NCBI GenBank assembly: GCA_023433405.1
Contig: JAEZCT010000013.1
Coordinates: 1 to 31,610 of the forward strand
Source of the DNA: Bacillota bacterium
Lineage (GTDB): Bacteria; Bacillota; Clostridia; Oscillospirales; Ruminococcaceae
Reading direction: 5' to 3'
Length of the DNA: 31,610 nt
Of this stretch, positions 7,167-15,765 are shown in pieces. Position 1 is the first letter of the stretch, and every line of letters begins with the position of its first letter. The notes beneath the pieces are model-generated. The model was not told the DNA's origin and made no database searches. It saw nothing but the letters and a program-made list of their open reading frames with translations. The translations under genes were made by a program, and so were the position numbers.

Positions 7167-8393
7167 ATGCAACAGGAAACGTACCGTTCAAGAGTTAAGG
7201 AAATTTCCGTTAATGTAATAAACTCAAGGCTGGAATCTGTTCGTTATAAAAACATTGAAAAAACCGGGCTTCGCGTTTATGATAACGGCTGCATCGGGGT
7301 AGCGGGGGCGATAGGCTCCTACCAGGAAAAAGAGCTGCTGGAGCGGGCGACGGATGCGCTGAACCTAGCCATTGCGTACCCCTCGCCCCTTTCGGGTAAC
7401 CGCAGGGAGTCAAAAAGCTATCTTTCCGACTTTATTGCCGAGGAACGCTTTGTGGAGGAAATGGAGGACCTGCTGGCGGAGGTTACCGCCCGGCATACCG
7501 ATTTTTCTTTTTTCAATAAAATCAATTACGCTGAGAGCCACGCCGCTATAGAAAACGACGCGGGACTTAATTTGAGCTACGCCGACAAGGTGTTGGATTT
7601 TGCCATTGCCTTCAAGGAGAAAAGCTCCGTCAGCCTTTTGGATGGGTTTGTCGGGTTTACAGAAAGAAAGTATGACAGAAAAGCGGTGGTCGCGGAGTTT
7701 GAAATGCTGCTGGGCGCCACCAGAAAAAAAGCAGAGCTGCCTTCGGAGGGAATCTACCCGGTTATTTATTTGCACAATAACATCCCGTTTGATAAATTTA
7801 TATCCGATTTAAAGGGCGATATCTTTTCTGAGGGCGCCTCTCTGTTTTCGGGTAAGCTTGGGCAGAAGCTGTTTAGCGAGTCCTTCACTCTTTCGCAAAA
7901 ACTGGGCAAAGAGAGTATGCTGCCCTTCTTTGACGCGGAGGGGACCGTCAATGACGGCGAGGAATTTAACCTGATAACAAACGGCGTACTCTCGGCGCCC
8001 TACTGCGATAAGAAAACCGCGCACCGGTATGGCCTGGCCCCCAGCGGCAGCGCGCGTGCCGCCTATGACGGGGTACCACAGTCCGACCTTTTAAGCCCTA
8101 CCGTTAAAACCTCGGGTAAAACCATCAGGGAGCTGCTGGGCGGGCAAAAGGCCATCTATATTCTCATGGCAGCCGGGGGCGATTATACGCCAAGCGGGAA
8201 GTACGCCACCCCGGTGCAGATTTCGCTTTTCTACGACGGAGAGAGCCTGGTGGGGAGGCTGCCCGAGCTTTCCATATCATCGGATATCTACGACATGTTC
8301 GGCGGCGCGTTCCGCGGGGTATCCACCGACAGCCTCATGCCCTTCTCGACCCAAACCATGGGTGTCATTGACATGAAGGTGTCACGGTCTTAA
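7167..8393 (+). CDS. pmbA: TldE/PmbA-family protease partner subunit
   Basis: This 408-residue protein is the non-catalytic partner in the TldD/TldE complex. It shows the PmbA/TldE N-terminal domain followed by a C-terminal beta-rich region. It has no HExxxH motif, as expected, since zinc is bound only by TldD. Family-like segments include FDAEGTVNDGEEFNLITNGV (in place of the TldD metal-site loop region) and the C-terminal SISSDIYDMFGGAFRGVS. An AGGAGG ribosome site at 7151-7156 begins at the last base of the tldD stop codon; ATG at 7167 (10-nt spacing) is preferred, but TTG at 7161 is possible. It ends just before a palindromic repeat and a strong terminator, closing the two-gene operon. 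Confidence 0.85.
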   Translation: MQQETYRSRVKEISVNVINSRLESVRYKNIEKTGLRVYDNGCIGVAGAIGSYQEKELLERATDALNLAIAYPSPLSGNRRESKSYLSDFIAEERFVEEMEDLLAEVTARHTDFSFFNKINYAESHAAIENDAGLNLSYADKVLDFAIAFKEKSSVSLLDGFVGFTERKYDRKAVVAEFEMLLGATRKKAELPSEGIYPVIYLHNNIPFDKFISDLKGDIFSEGASLFSGKLGQKLFSESFTLSQKLGKESMLPFFDAEGTVNDGEEFNLITNGVLSAPYCDKKTAHRYGLAPSGSARAAYDGVPQSDLLSPTVKTSGKTIRELLGGQKAIYILMAAGGDYTPSGKYATPVQISLFYDGESLVGRLPELSISSDIYDMFGGAFRGVSTDSLMPFSTQTMGVIDMKVSRS

Positions 8394-8426
8394 TACGAAT
8401 CCCCTTATAAAGAAGAGGGGATGATA

Positions 8427-8528
8427 ATACTATTCTCCGATAAGAGTGTTGATAAAAATCCGCGTAAAAAACCAAAAAGCAAAGCCTTTCACCTGATTTT
8501 TATACTCTTTTAAATCGGATATTAGTAT
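8427..8528. repeat. Palindromic intergenic repeat, copy A (102 bp)
   Basis: This copy runs from ATACTATT to ATTAGTAT. It shares GATAAAAATCCGCGT, CACCTGATTTTTATACTC and TTTTAAATCGGATATTAGTAT with the copies near 22.6-22.9 kb. Inside it, GATAAAAATC and its inverted partner near TGATTTTTAT fold the element into a long imperfect hairpin. It sits between the tldE stop and the terminator. Confidence 0.75.
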
Positions 8529-8532
8529 CAGC

Positions 8533-8576
8533 ATACAAAAAGAGGCAGCCGTTTTACGGGCTGCCTCTTTTTGTAT
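8533..8576. terminator. Bidirectional terminator between tldE and the GntR gene
   Basis: A perfect 18-bp stem (arms 8533-8550 and 8559-8576, 8-nt loop) has the core GAGGCAGCC/GGCTGCCTC with A and T runs at the ends. It serves two convergent transcripts. Confidence 0.9.
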
Positions 8577-8584
8577 GAGGGCGG

Positions 8585-9259
8585 CTATTTAAAGTACTGC
8601 GTGTACTTCTCTCGAATAGCCTCCTCGTCAATCTTATACCGGCTCAGGTGTTTTTCCATATGCGCCCGAGCGGCTGCCGCGTCGCGGTTTGCAATCTCGC
8701 GTAAAATATTCTGGTGGTCCTTTACAATCTTAAGGTCTGTAACAGAGGTTAAGGCCATATTCCGAACACGGTCGAAATGAATAGACACGCTGTCTATGAG
8801 AGAATAGGCCTGCGGCTTCTCAGCAATGTTAAAAAGTGATTGGTGAAACTGGTTGTCTGCCTCCAGCAGCGGCTCTACGTTGTGGGTCTCGCAATAAAAC
8901 TCCTGGAGCCGCACAAAGTCTTCGAGCCTTTTTAAATCGTTTTCATTTGCCATCGTACATACAAGCTCGACCACCGCGCATTCCAGAATATTGCGTATAA
9001 AACGCGCTTCTTCTACCAGCGAGTAGTCAATTAACGATACGACGCTCCCCTTTTGGGGGTAAATTTCGACGATCTTGGTCTTGGATAGCTCAATTAAGGC
9101 CTCCCGTACCGGGGTGCGGGAAAGCCCCATCTCGGCTGAAAGCTCTTTTTCACTGACCATGCTGCCGGGGGCAAGCTCAAGGCGGATGATATTGTCCTTA
9201 ATGGTACGCAAAGCGTAGTCCCGCCCTGTTTCCTGTGTGAGTTTCTTCGTTAGGTGCAT
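8585..9259 (-). CDS. GntR/FadR-family regulator (FCD domain), probable uronate-locus repressor
   Basis: This 224-residue protein has an N-terminal winged helix (about residues 12-75; ELSAEMGLSRTPVREAL is the recognition-helix region typical of GntR proteins). A C-terminal all-helical FCD effector domain follows, with metal-ligand-like positions DNQFHQ, KDHQNIL and AHMEKHL. FCD regulators of this type (UxuR, ExuR and relatives) respond to sugar acids and usually repress uronate genes; the position at the end of the uxuBA operon supports that role here. The ATG at 9259 has an AGGAGG site about 10 nt upstream. A hairpin terminator lies between it and uxuB, so it may be read from its own promoter. 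It could bind the GTATAC-core palindromes near 15.4 and 15.7 kb; this is inference. Confidence 0.85.
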   Translation of the reverse strand: MHLTKKLTQETGRDYALRTIKDNIIRLELAPGSMVSEKELSAEMGLSRTPVREALIELSKTKIVEIYPQKGSVVSLIDYSLVEEARFIRNILECAVVELVCTMANENDLKRLEDFVRLQEFYCETHNVEPLLEADNQFHQSLFNIAEKPQAYSLIDSVSIHFDRVRNMALTSVTDLKIVKDHQNILREIANRDAAAARAHMEKHLSRYKIDEEAIREKYTQYFK

Positions 9260-9433
9260 TGATGTCCGCCCTCCTGTATTCCCTGAACTATATCGTACAG
9301 GAGCAAATTCGACACGTCAAGTACCGGGGCGTTCCGAAAACTCGAAAATTCTTGCAGCTTACATGTTATACTAATCACAGCGCGATTCATAAGAAGAGTA
9401 TGCAAGCTGCCAAGGCCGGTAATTATTCGTATA

Positions 9434-9472
9434 AAACCCGCAGGGCTTTTACGAATGCGGAAAGCCCCTGGG
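9434..9472 (-). terminator. Terminator-like hairpin between uxuB and the regulator gene
   Basis: On the minus strand, CCCAGGGGCTTT pairs with AAAGCCCTGCGGG (one bulge and small mismatches) and is followed by TTTTAT. It begins right after the uxuB stop codon. The U-run is short, so partial read-through into the GntR gene is likely. Confidence 0.55.
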
Positions 9473-9474
9473 TG

Positions 9475-11094
9475 CTAAACGGTCTTCAAATGCTTTTTTA
9501 ATGTGGCGCGAACCGCGCCGGGTCCTGCAAGCAGCTCGCAAAGCTTGCTTTGGATGTTTTGGGCAAGACCCAAAGCGACTAAATCGGAGCCGAACAGAAT
9601 CGGGTTTGAGAGGATGGGTACGAGCTTATCCCCAAGGCTATCCGGGTCGCCCAGACGCACACCCGAAAGCTGACCCTGCAGCTGCTCAAGCATCGGGTCG
9701 CCCGAGACCTCCATCGGCTCGCCGTTGTCGTCAACCGCCAAAAGGTAACGCAGCCAGCCCGCAATGGCTAAGGGGATAAAGGTGAGGCTGTTTACATCCA
9801 GGTCGGGGCGGGCGGCATAGGCCTTGATGGTTTCGCCGAAGCGGATGGGAATCTTTTGGCTTGTGTCGGTGGCAATACGCTGGGGCATATCGGGAATAAA
9901 GGGGTTTGGCAGGCGCTGCTCGACCACCTCGCGAATAAAGTCAAGGGGGGAGAGAATGCCCGGGTCTACCACCACCGGCATTCCTTCGTCGTAGCCTATG
10001 CGCTCCACCAAAGCCTTTAGCTCCGGGTCCCTCATCTCTGCCGCAATGCTTTGGTAGCCCAAAAGGCAGCCATATACGGCAAGGGCGGTGTGCAAAGGGT
10101 TAAGGCAGGTCGTCACCTTCATGCGCTCGGTGTCGTTTACGGTCTGCCTGTCGGTAAGGTAAACCCCCGCCTTTTCCAGCGGCGGTCTGCCGCCGGGGAA
10201 CCAATCCTCCACCACAAGGTACTGGGGAACCTCGGCGTTTACAAAGGGGGCGATAAAGGTGTTTTTGGAGGTTACAATGGGAGCCATGCCCTCAATGCCG
10301 CTTTGGGCAAGGGACTCCTCCACCACCTTTGCGGGGCGCGGGGTGATCTTGTCAATCATAGACCAGGGGAAGGAAACCTTGCCGCCATCCTTCAGCCAGT
10401 CAAGAAACGCGGCGGGCACAAAGCCCTTTATAAGCCACTGCTCCGCCACCGTGGTAATGCTCTCGCACAGGCGCGCGCCATTGTGAGAGCAGTTATCCAT
10501 GCTCACCAGCGCAATGGGCGCGGCCCCCGCGTGAAAGCGCTCGAGCAGCAGGGCGGTGGTAAGGCTCATAACATGGGCGCAGCGCTCGGGTCCGCCCGCA
10601 AAATCCGCCTCAACAAAGGGGAAGAACTGCCCCTGCATGTTGGAGAGGGCATACCCCTTTTCGGTAATGGTAAAGCTGACCATTTGCAAGGAGGGGGAAC
10701 GAAAGGCGGCCTTCAGCTCCGCCAAATCGTCAGGGTACGCGCCGCCCGCACGCAGCCCCTTGGCAATGGAGGCCACAACCTCTTTATCCATGGTGCCGTC
10801 GGGCTTTAAGCTAACCACGAGGGTCATGCTGTCGTGGGGGGTATAAATCTTTTCAATAATATCAAAATCAAAGGTATCGGCGGCGAGAATGCCGCTTTGC
10901 ACCAGCCCCTCGTTTAGCAGGGTTTGCTGCAGTCGGGCAATAAAGCCGCGAAAGATGTTGCCGGCCCCAAAATGAACCCACGAAGGAGCCTTTTGCGTGT
11001 CGTCGGCCATCTTCTTCCAATCAAAGGCGGGCAGCTGTACTCCGGCTGCTTCCCATGCGGCTTTGTTTTGAATCGATTGATAATTGAGCTGCAT
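9475..11094 (-). CDS. uxuB: D-mannonate oxidoreductase (fructuronate reductase)
   Basis: The enzyme reduces D-fructuronate to D-mannonate with NADH, the second step of glucuronate use. It belongs to the polyol-specific long-chain dehydrogenase family. The NAD-binding loop WVHFGAGNIFRG lies about residues 39-50 (numbered from the ATG at 11094). The catalytic pattern K-x5-N-x2-H is seen as KVTTCLNPLH (about 326-335), and ITPRP is also typical of the family. The longer frame starting with TTG at 11124 is less likely, because GGAG precedes the ATG at a usable distance. At about 539 residues it is longer than E. coli UxuB (about 486), as is common in clostridial forms. It follows uxuA by 65 bp in the same operon. 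A tagaturonate reductase is a close alternative, but the uxuA neighbour favours UxuB. Confidence 0.88.
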   Translation of the reverse strand: MQLNYQSIQNKAAWEAAGVQLPAFDWKKMADDTQKAPSWVHFGAGNIFRGFIARLQQTLLNEGLVQSGILAADTFDFDIIEKIYTPHDSMTLVVSLKPDGTMDKEVVASIAKGLRAGGAYPDDLAELKAAFRSPSLQMVSFTITEKGYALSNMQGQFFPFVEADFAGGPERCAHVMSLTTALLLERFHAGAAPIALVSMDNCSHNGARLCESITTVAEQWLIKGFVPAAFLDWLKDGGKVSFPWSMIDKITPRPAKVVEESLAQSGIEGMAPIVTSKNTFIAPFVNAEVPQYLVVEDWFPGGRPPLEKAGVYLTDRQTVNDTERMKVTTCLNPLHTALAVYGCLLGYQSIAAEMRDPELKALVERIGYDEGMPVVVDPGILSPLDFIREVVEQRLPNPFIPDMPQRIATDTSQKIPIRFGETIKAYAARPDLDVNSLTFIPLAIAGWLRYLLAVDDNGEPMEVSGDPMLEQLQGQLSGVRLGDPDSLGDKLVPILSNPILFGSDLVALGLAQNIQSKLCELLAGPGAVRATLKKHLKTV

Positions 11095-11159
11095 CGTTTG
11101 CTCACACTCCGTTCCAAGTAGCAAGGCGGCATCTGCTGGTTATACAGCGCAGCCAGGCC

Positions 11160-12242
11160 TTATTTTTGCGCGGACATTTTAGAAATGGCCTCGAATATAC
11201 CGTTAAGGTAGGTTGCGCCAAGTGCTCTGTCATACAGTCCATAGCCGGGGCGGCCTGTCTCGTCCCAAATCATGCGGCCGTGGTCGGGGCGCACATAGGC
11301 GTCTTTGCAGGTGTCGTATACGGCCTTAACCAGCTCGAACATGTCAAGGTCCCCCTCCGAGGAAAGGTGGCTGGATTCGCGGAATTTGCGGTAGCCCAGG
11401 TGCTTGACATTTCGCAGGTGCAGGCAGGCAATGCGGTTTTGCTCGCCAAAATGACGGATGATAGCCGCAATATCGTTTTGAGGGTTAGAGCCAAGCGAGC
11501 CGGAGCAAAGGCACAGCTGGTTGCTGGGGGAGGGGTGCAGCGCCACAATCTTATCAAAGTCCTCCAGGCTGTGGGCAATGCGCGGCAGACCAAAGATCGG
11601 CCAGGCCGGGTCGTCCGGGTGACAGGCCATAACAACGCCGCATTCCTCACAAACCGGCATAACGCCGTTGAGGAAGTAGCGGTAGTTTTCTCTGAGCTGG
11701 TCGGCTGTCATCCCCTCATACTTTTTCAGGGTGTTCTCAAGCTCGGCAAGACGCTCGGGCTCCCAGCCGGGCAGAGAGAAGCCCTTGGAGTCCTCCGCGG
11801 TTTTTCTCACAACATCCAGGGGGCTCATGGTGCCAAGCTCCGACTCGTCAAAATACAGGCTGTTGGAGCCGTCCTCGGGAATTACGCGGGCAAGGTCGGT
11901 GCGCAGCCAGTCAAACACCGGCATAAAGTTATAAACAATAACCTTTACGCCATGCTTTGCAAGGTTGCGAATGGTAATGTTGTAGTTTTCAATATACTGG
12001 TCTCTGGTGGGCAGACCCATTTTAATATCTTCGTGTACGTTTACGCTCTCAATCACCTCGCACGCGAGCCCGGCGGCATTTACCTCATCGGTATACGCCT
12101 TAATCTCCTGCTCGGTCCAGACCTCACCGGCGGCTTTATAATCAAGAAAGCCCATAATGCCGGTCATGCCGGGAATTTGCTTGATTTGCTTGAGTGTTAC
12201 GGTGTCACTTTTTGAACCAAACCAGCGAAATGTCATTTTCAT
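11160..12242 (-). CDS. uxuA: Mannonate dehydratase
   Basis: UxuA removes water from D-mannonate to give 2-keto-3-deoxygluconate, using a divalent metal in a TIM-barrel fold. Recognisable parts are the N-terminal MTFRWFGSKSD, the metal and active-site segments VMACHPDDPAW (about residues 204-214) and HLRNVKHL, and the C-terminal YVRPDHGRMIWDE. The length of 360 residues is normal for the clostridial/Bacillus form and shorter than the E. coli type (about 394). The ATG at 12242 has AAGGAG 8 nt upstream. It lies 18 bp after the TRAP permease gene, so import and catabolism are in one transcript. Confidence 0.93.
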   Translation of the reverse strand: MKMTFRWFGSKSDTVTLKQIKQIPGMTGIMGFLDYKAAGEVWTEQEIKAYTDEVNAAGLACEVIESVNVHEDIKMGLPTRDQYIENYNITIRNLAKHGVKVIVYNFMPVFDWLRTDLARVIPEDGSNSLYFDESELGTMSPLDVVRKTAEDSKGFSLPGWEPERLAELENTLKKYEGMTADQLRENYRYFLNGVMPVCEECGVVMACHPDDPAWPIFGLPRIAHSLEDFDKIVALHPSPSNQLCLCSGSLGSNPQNDIAAIIRHFGEQNRIACLHLRNVKHLGYRKFRESSHLSSEGDLDMFELVKAVYDTCKDAYVRPDHGRMIWDETGRPGYGLYDRALGATYLNGIFEAISKMSAQK

Positions 12243-12260
12243 AGCGGTTTCTCCTTTTAC

Positions 12261-13553
12261 CTAAGACAAAACTTGCGGCAGCCAAAGGCTGATAGCCGGG
12301 ATAAATGTGATGAGCAGCAGGGTGACGATCATGCATAGATAGAAGGGAAGGGTTGCCTTAACAACCTTCTCCATAGGAACCTTGGAAACAGCGGAGCCGA
12401 TAAACAAAACCGCGCCCACGGGCGGGGTAAGCAGACCGATGCCGCAGTTAAGCACAAGAATAATGCCAAACTGAATGGGGTCGATGCCAATGGAGGTGGC
12501 AAGCGGCAGCAGGATAGGGGTGGAGATTAAAATAATCGGCGCCATATCCATAATGCAGCCCAGGAGCAAAAGGATGAGGTTGATGAGCAGTGCAAGGATA
12601 ATGGGGTTATCTGAGATGCTGCGAATGGCGTTAGCGGCTATAGAGGGTACATTAAGGTAGGTAAGGCAGTAGCCGAACACGTTGGAGGTGGCGATTAATA
12701 TCAGTACAATGGCAAGGGTGTCGACGCAATTGCTCAAAACGCTCCATACGCCCTTCCAATTAAGTCCCCGGTAAATAAACACGCTGACAAACAGGCTGTA
12801 AATAACCGCAATGGCGGCGGACTCGGTAGCGGTAAACCAGCCGCCGACCACACCCACCACAACGATGATAACAGCCGCCAGCGCCCAGAAGGAGGAGGCA
12901 AGCTGCTTAATGAAGTTGAGAATGCTAAACTTTTCGCCCTTGGGATAGTTACGCTTGACCGAGATGATGAAGGAACCCACCATAAGAGACAGCGCAAGCA
13001 CGGCTGCGGGCATATAGCCTGCAAGGAACAGACTGCCTACCGAGATACCGCCGGCGGTGGTGGCGTAAATAACCATGTTGTGGCTGGGCGGAACCAGCAG
13101 CCCTTCGCAGGACGAGGTAATGGTAACCGCGGTGGAAAAATCATCGTCGTAGCCCTGCTCTCTCATCATGGGGATGAGGATAGAGCCAAGGGACGCCGTA
13201 TCCGCCGCCGCGGAGCCCGAGATACCGCCAAAGAAGTAGGAGGCGACGATGTTTACCATAGCCATACCGCCGCGCATCCAACCAACCAGCGCGTCGGCGA
13301 GGGCAATAAGCCGTTCGCTGATGCCGCCGGTGCCCATAAGTACGCCCATGGTAATAAAGAACGGCACCGCCATCAGGCTAAAGGAGTTAACGCCCTTCAC
13401 CATCTGCTGGACGATAACCGTAAGGGGCAGGTCGAGAAAAAGCAGACAAAAAACTGCCGAAATACCCACAGCGTAAGCAATGGGGAAACGCAGCAGAACC
13501 ATTAGAAAAAAGCTGCCCAGCAGTAGCAGGGTAGCAATCATTTCCGTCGTCAT
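12261..13553 (-). CDS. dctM: TRAP transporter large membrane subunit (DctM)
   Basis: The large TRAP subunit forms the sodium-driven transport channel for the substrate delivered by DctP. This 430-residue protein is almost entirely hydrophobic, with about 12 membrane helices. Family-typical segments are PFFITMGVLMGTGGISERLI, the loop SGSAAADTASLGSILIPMM and the C-terminal FGIILVLNCGIGLLTPPVGA. The start ATG overlaps the dctQ stop by 4 bases (ATGA), so the two are translationally coupled. Placement directly before uxuA and uxuB suggests a hexuronate or a related acid as the substrate; this is by context. Confidence 0.92.
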   Translation of the reverse strand: MTTEMIATLLLLGSFFLMVLLRFPIAYAVGISAVFCLLFLDLPLTVIVQQMVKGVNSFSLMAVPFFITMGVLMGTGGISERLIALADALVGWMRGGMAMVNIVASYFFGGISGSAAADTASLGSILIPMMREQGYDDDFSTAVTITSSCEGLLVPPSHNMVIYATTAGGISVGSLFLAGYMPAAVLALSLMVGSFIISVKRNYPKGEKFSILNFIKQLASSFWALAAVIIVVVGVVGGWFTATESAAIAVIYSLFVSVFIYRGLNWKGVWSVLSNCVDTLAIVLILIATSNVFGYCLTYLNVPSIAANAIRSISDNPIILALLINLILLLLGCIMDMAPIILISTPILLPLATSIGIDPIQFGIILVLNCGIGLLTPPVGAVLFIGSAVSKVPMEKVVKATLPFYLCMIVTLLLITFIPAISLWLPQVLS

Positions 13554-14077
13554 TGTGCTTCGGCTCCCTTCACGAAAAATGCTTTGATGTGGTTATACAG
13601 GGTCTCAAGCTCAAAAATAATCATGGCAAAGCCCGCAAGAGGCACCGGGAAATACAGCCAGAACTTAGACAAAGTGGGGATACTGGTGTAAAAGCCCTTG
13701 GAGCCGATGCCATTGCTGTAGATTAAGCCGTAAATAACCATAATTACAGCAAACCCGATAACGGCTACGTCGGCAACAACATCCAGCGTCATTACCAGCT
13801 TTTTAGGCAGATACCGGTCCAGCGTGGACATACGAATGTGCGCGTTGCGCCGTAACGCAAGCGCCGCGCTGAGCACGGCCATGTATGCCATGCAGGTTAA
13901 TACGACTTCCTCACTCCAGGCAGGGTCCGGGATAAACGGGACGTAACGGCCAAGAACCGCCATGGTGGTAATAAGAATGTCGGTAATTAAAAGAAGCTTA
14001 CATAGTAACATAATAAACTTATAGGCTGCGTCATAAAACGGCTTAACTTTGTCAATCTTTTCAAAGATGACAGGCAT
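13550..14077 (-). CDS. dctQ: TRAP transporter small membrane subunit (DctQ)
   Basis: DctQ is the four-helix small membrane subunit that pairs with DctM. The 175-residue protein shows four hydrophobic segments and the family patterns DPAWSEEVVLTCMAYMAVL and ALRRNAHIRMSTLDRYLP (an R-x-x-x-H-I-x-M region between helices 2 and 3 is typical). GGAGG lies 9 nt before the ATG at 14077. A hairpin between dctP and this gene may reduce its expression relative to the binding protein. Confidence 0.9.
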   Translation of the reverse strand: MPVIFEKIDKVKPFYDAAYKFIMLLCKLLLITDILITTMAVLGRYVPFIPDPAWSEEVVLTCMAYMAVLSAALALRRNAHIRMSTLDRYLPKKLVMTLDVVADVAVIGFAVIMVIYGLIYSNGIGSKGFYTSIPTLSKFWLYFPVPLAGFAMIIFELETLYNHIKAFFVKGAEAQ

Positions 14078-14159
14078 GTTAATAGTCCTCCCCTCACAGT
14101 TTCATTTTAATAGGCTTAGGGTTTGCGGATATTTTTTTAATATAATAGGAATTTTAAAT

Positions 14160-14190
14160 GCGCAGGGCAGCAACATGTACTGCCCTGCGC
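14160..14190 (-). terminator. Hairpin between dctP and dctQ (possible attenuator)
   Basis: A perfect 10-bp GC-rich stem (GCGCAGGGCA/TGCCCTGCGC, arms 14160-14169 and 14181-14190) lies 29 bp past the dctP stop. The following sequence on the minus strand is AT-rich without a clean U-run. It would suit 3'-end protection of dctP mRNA or partial termination, giving more binding protein than permease. Confidence 0.55.
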
Positions 14191-14218
14191 AAAACCTGCT
14201 TATTCGGTTAAAAAAGGG

Positions 14219-15283
14219 TTATGCCAGATTCACGATGGCTTCGTACTCGGCCTCTAAGCCGACAATGCAGGTGGCGATAACATCGGCAATGGCGTCTTTC
14301 CACTCCTGAATGTTAGAAACCTCAACAAAGGTTACGCCGCTTGCCTTGAGAGAATCAATGCAGTCGTTCTCGGTCTTGGCAGAAAGCCCGCCGTTAAAGT
14401 CGCTTGCAAACTGTCCGGCCTCTTCTACCGCCGCCTTCTGAGCGTCGGTAAGCTTAGCCCAAGCCGCGTCGGTAACAATAACCTCAGCACAGCCAAGGGT
14501 GTGCTTATCGAGAATCATGTAAGGAGCGACTTCGTTAAACGCGTTGCTCTGGTAGTTAACAATAGGCTGCTCGGCACCGTCTACAACGCCGGAGGACAGG
14601 CTGGTGTACAGCTCTGTGAAGGAAACGACGGTGGGGGAAGCGCCAAGCCCGCTGACCATACCGGTCATGATGGGGTCGGTGGAAACACGGATCTTGGTGC
14701 CCTTAAGGTCGGCAATGCCCTTGATCTCTTTCTTGAAGAAGAAGTTGCGGAAGCCTTCCTCGGCATAGAACAGGCCGCGGATACCAAGCTTAAGGTCTGC
14801 GGTCTCGTTAAGGATCTCCTTGCCAAGGTCGCTTTTTGCAAAGTTCCAGAAATGCTCGCGGCCTTCAAAGGTGTAAGGAACGCTGAGCAGGGAGGTTTTC
14901 TTTGCGCCGTAGCTTGTAAGGCTGAAGGCCGATACACGCGCAATGTCAACCGTGCCGCCGCCGCCAAGCATGGTGTCGAGAACGTCGCCCTCGGCGCCCA
15001 TAACACCGCTGTATTGAACGTTAATGGTTACAGAACCGCCGGTAAGCTCCTCAACCTTTTCTTTAAAGGCCTTCGCGGTAGCGCCCATGAGGGATTCCTC
15101 AGGGTTAACCTCTGCGTATGTCAGTGTAACCTTAGGGTCGTTAGCAACATTGTTCTCACCCGCGGCAGGGGCAGAAGATTCGGCTGCGGGTGCGCTGGAG
15201 GCTGCGGGAGGTGTGGTACCAGTACATGCAGTAAGGCTAAACACCATAGCCAGAGCCAACAGGGCGGAGATCATTTTTTTCAT
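14219..15283 (-). CDS. dctP: TRAP transporter substrate-binding lipoprotein (DctP)
   Basis: DctP captures the substrate outside the membrane. The start is the ATG at 15283, after AGGAGG, rather than upstream starts in the long frame. It gives a signal peptide MKKMISALLALAMVFSLTAC with a lipobox ending at Cys20. A low-complexity Ala/Ser/Pro linker (about residues 23-45) tethers the domain to the membrane. The mature part has the DctP fold; KGTKIRVSTDPIMTGM holds the Arg that binds the substrate carboxylate in this family, and SSGVVDGAEQPIVNYQSNAF is the typical hinge segment. It is the first gene of the leftward operon dctP-dctQ-dctM-uxuA-uxuB, so a hexuronate ligand is likely by context. Confidence 0.92.
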   Translation of the reverse strand: MKKMISALLALAMVFSLTACTGTTPPAASSAPAAESSAPAAGENNVANDPKVTLTYAEVNPEESLMGATAKAFKEKVEELTGGSVTINVQYSGVMGAEGDVLDTMLGGGGTVDIARVSAFSLTSYGAKKTSLLSVPYTFEGREHFWNFAKSDLGKEILNETADLKLGIRGLFYAEEGFRNFFFKKEIKGIADLKGTKIRVSTDPIMTGMVSGLGASPTVVSFTELYTSLSSGVVDGAEQPIVNYQSNAFNEVAPYMILDKHTLGCAEVIVTDAAWAKLTDAQKAAVEEAGQFASDFNGGLSAKTENDCIDSLKASGVTFVEVSNIQEWKDAIADVIATCIVGLEAEYEAIVNLA

Positions 15284-15353
15284 CAATTTTTTTCCTCCTA
15301 AAAATAGGTTTCGGTCATAATCACGAAAACTGCTGTTCTTAAAGAACGGATTC

Positions 15354-15395
15354 ATTGTAGCATAGCACAACTATGCACGTCCACTAGTATACTAG
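15354..15395 (-). promoter_or_regulatory. Promoter and GntR-type operator of the dctPQM-uxuAB operon
   Basis: On the minus strand, TGGACG (15378-15383) and an extended -10 TGCTACAAT (its TACAAT at 15354-15359) are 18 bp apart. Directly upstream of the -35 box is a perfect 12-bp palindrome CTAGTATACTAG (15384-15395), whose GTATAC core fits the GT-N-AC form of GntR-family operators. A second inverted repeat, GCATAG-N5-CTATGC (15360-15376), fills the spacer between the two boxes. The layout suggests repression of the promoter; which protein binds is inferred. Confidence 0.55.
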
Positions 15396-15527
15396 CAAAA
15401 AAATCGGCGTAAAAACTGTGCAAAACGCCAAAAATGATTTTAATTACTTGCTATTTATCGTGATAATCGTAAAATGAGAAAGGATTGCGATTGCAGGACT
15501 CGGGTTTGTGCAAAATTATCCTGCTTA

Positions 15528-15645
15528 ATGCGAATCCTCTCAAAAGATGTAGCACGGCAGATAAAAATTGGCGTGAAAACCAATAAGCCAAAGCCTTGCA
15601 CTTGATTTTTAAACATTATGCTCCTTTAAATCGGTTAGATAGTAT
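15528..15645. repeat. Degenerate palindromic intergenic repeat, copy D
   Basis: It shares GCGAATCCTCTCAAAAGA, AGATAAAAATTGGCGTGAAAA, CACTTGATTTTTA and CTCCTTTAAATCGG with the better-preserved copies, and its outer ends resemble their ATACTAAT/ATTAGTAT termini. It lies in the intergenic region between the two divergent uronate operons. Confidence 0.55.
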
Positions 15646-15669
15646 AAAGTATAATAATCAGGTATACTG
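15626..15669 (+). promoter_or_regulatory. Candidate promoter and operator for the rightward uronate genes
   Basis: A perfect TATAAT (15650-15655) has only a weak -35 (TTAAAT, 18-bp spacing). Just after it, at the expected start of transcription, lies CAGGTATACTG (15659-15669), which shares the GTATAC core with the palindrome at the divergent promoter. The hexamer alone is common by chance, so this is tentative. Confidence 0.35.
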
Positions 15670-15765
15670 CCAACCGGGCTACCTTGCACTCCCCGAAAGA
15701 GCTTTCACTATAACAACGCGGTGTATGGGCGTTTGCCCTTAAGCACCAAAGAAGGAATGAAAAGA

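Noticed and set aside
9368..9375. Solo ATACTAAT repeat ends (also at 19360-19367)
   Set aside because: An 8-bp match without a partner end or internal repeat sequence is expected by chance.
10051..10809. Open frame of 252 codons on the plus strand
   Set aside because: It is the antisense shadow of uxuB, whose NAD-binding and catalytic motifs are intact.
11166..12215. Open frame of 349 codons on the plus strand
   Set aside because: It almost exactly mirrors uxuA; a high-GC third-position shadow without recognisable motifs.
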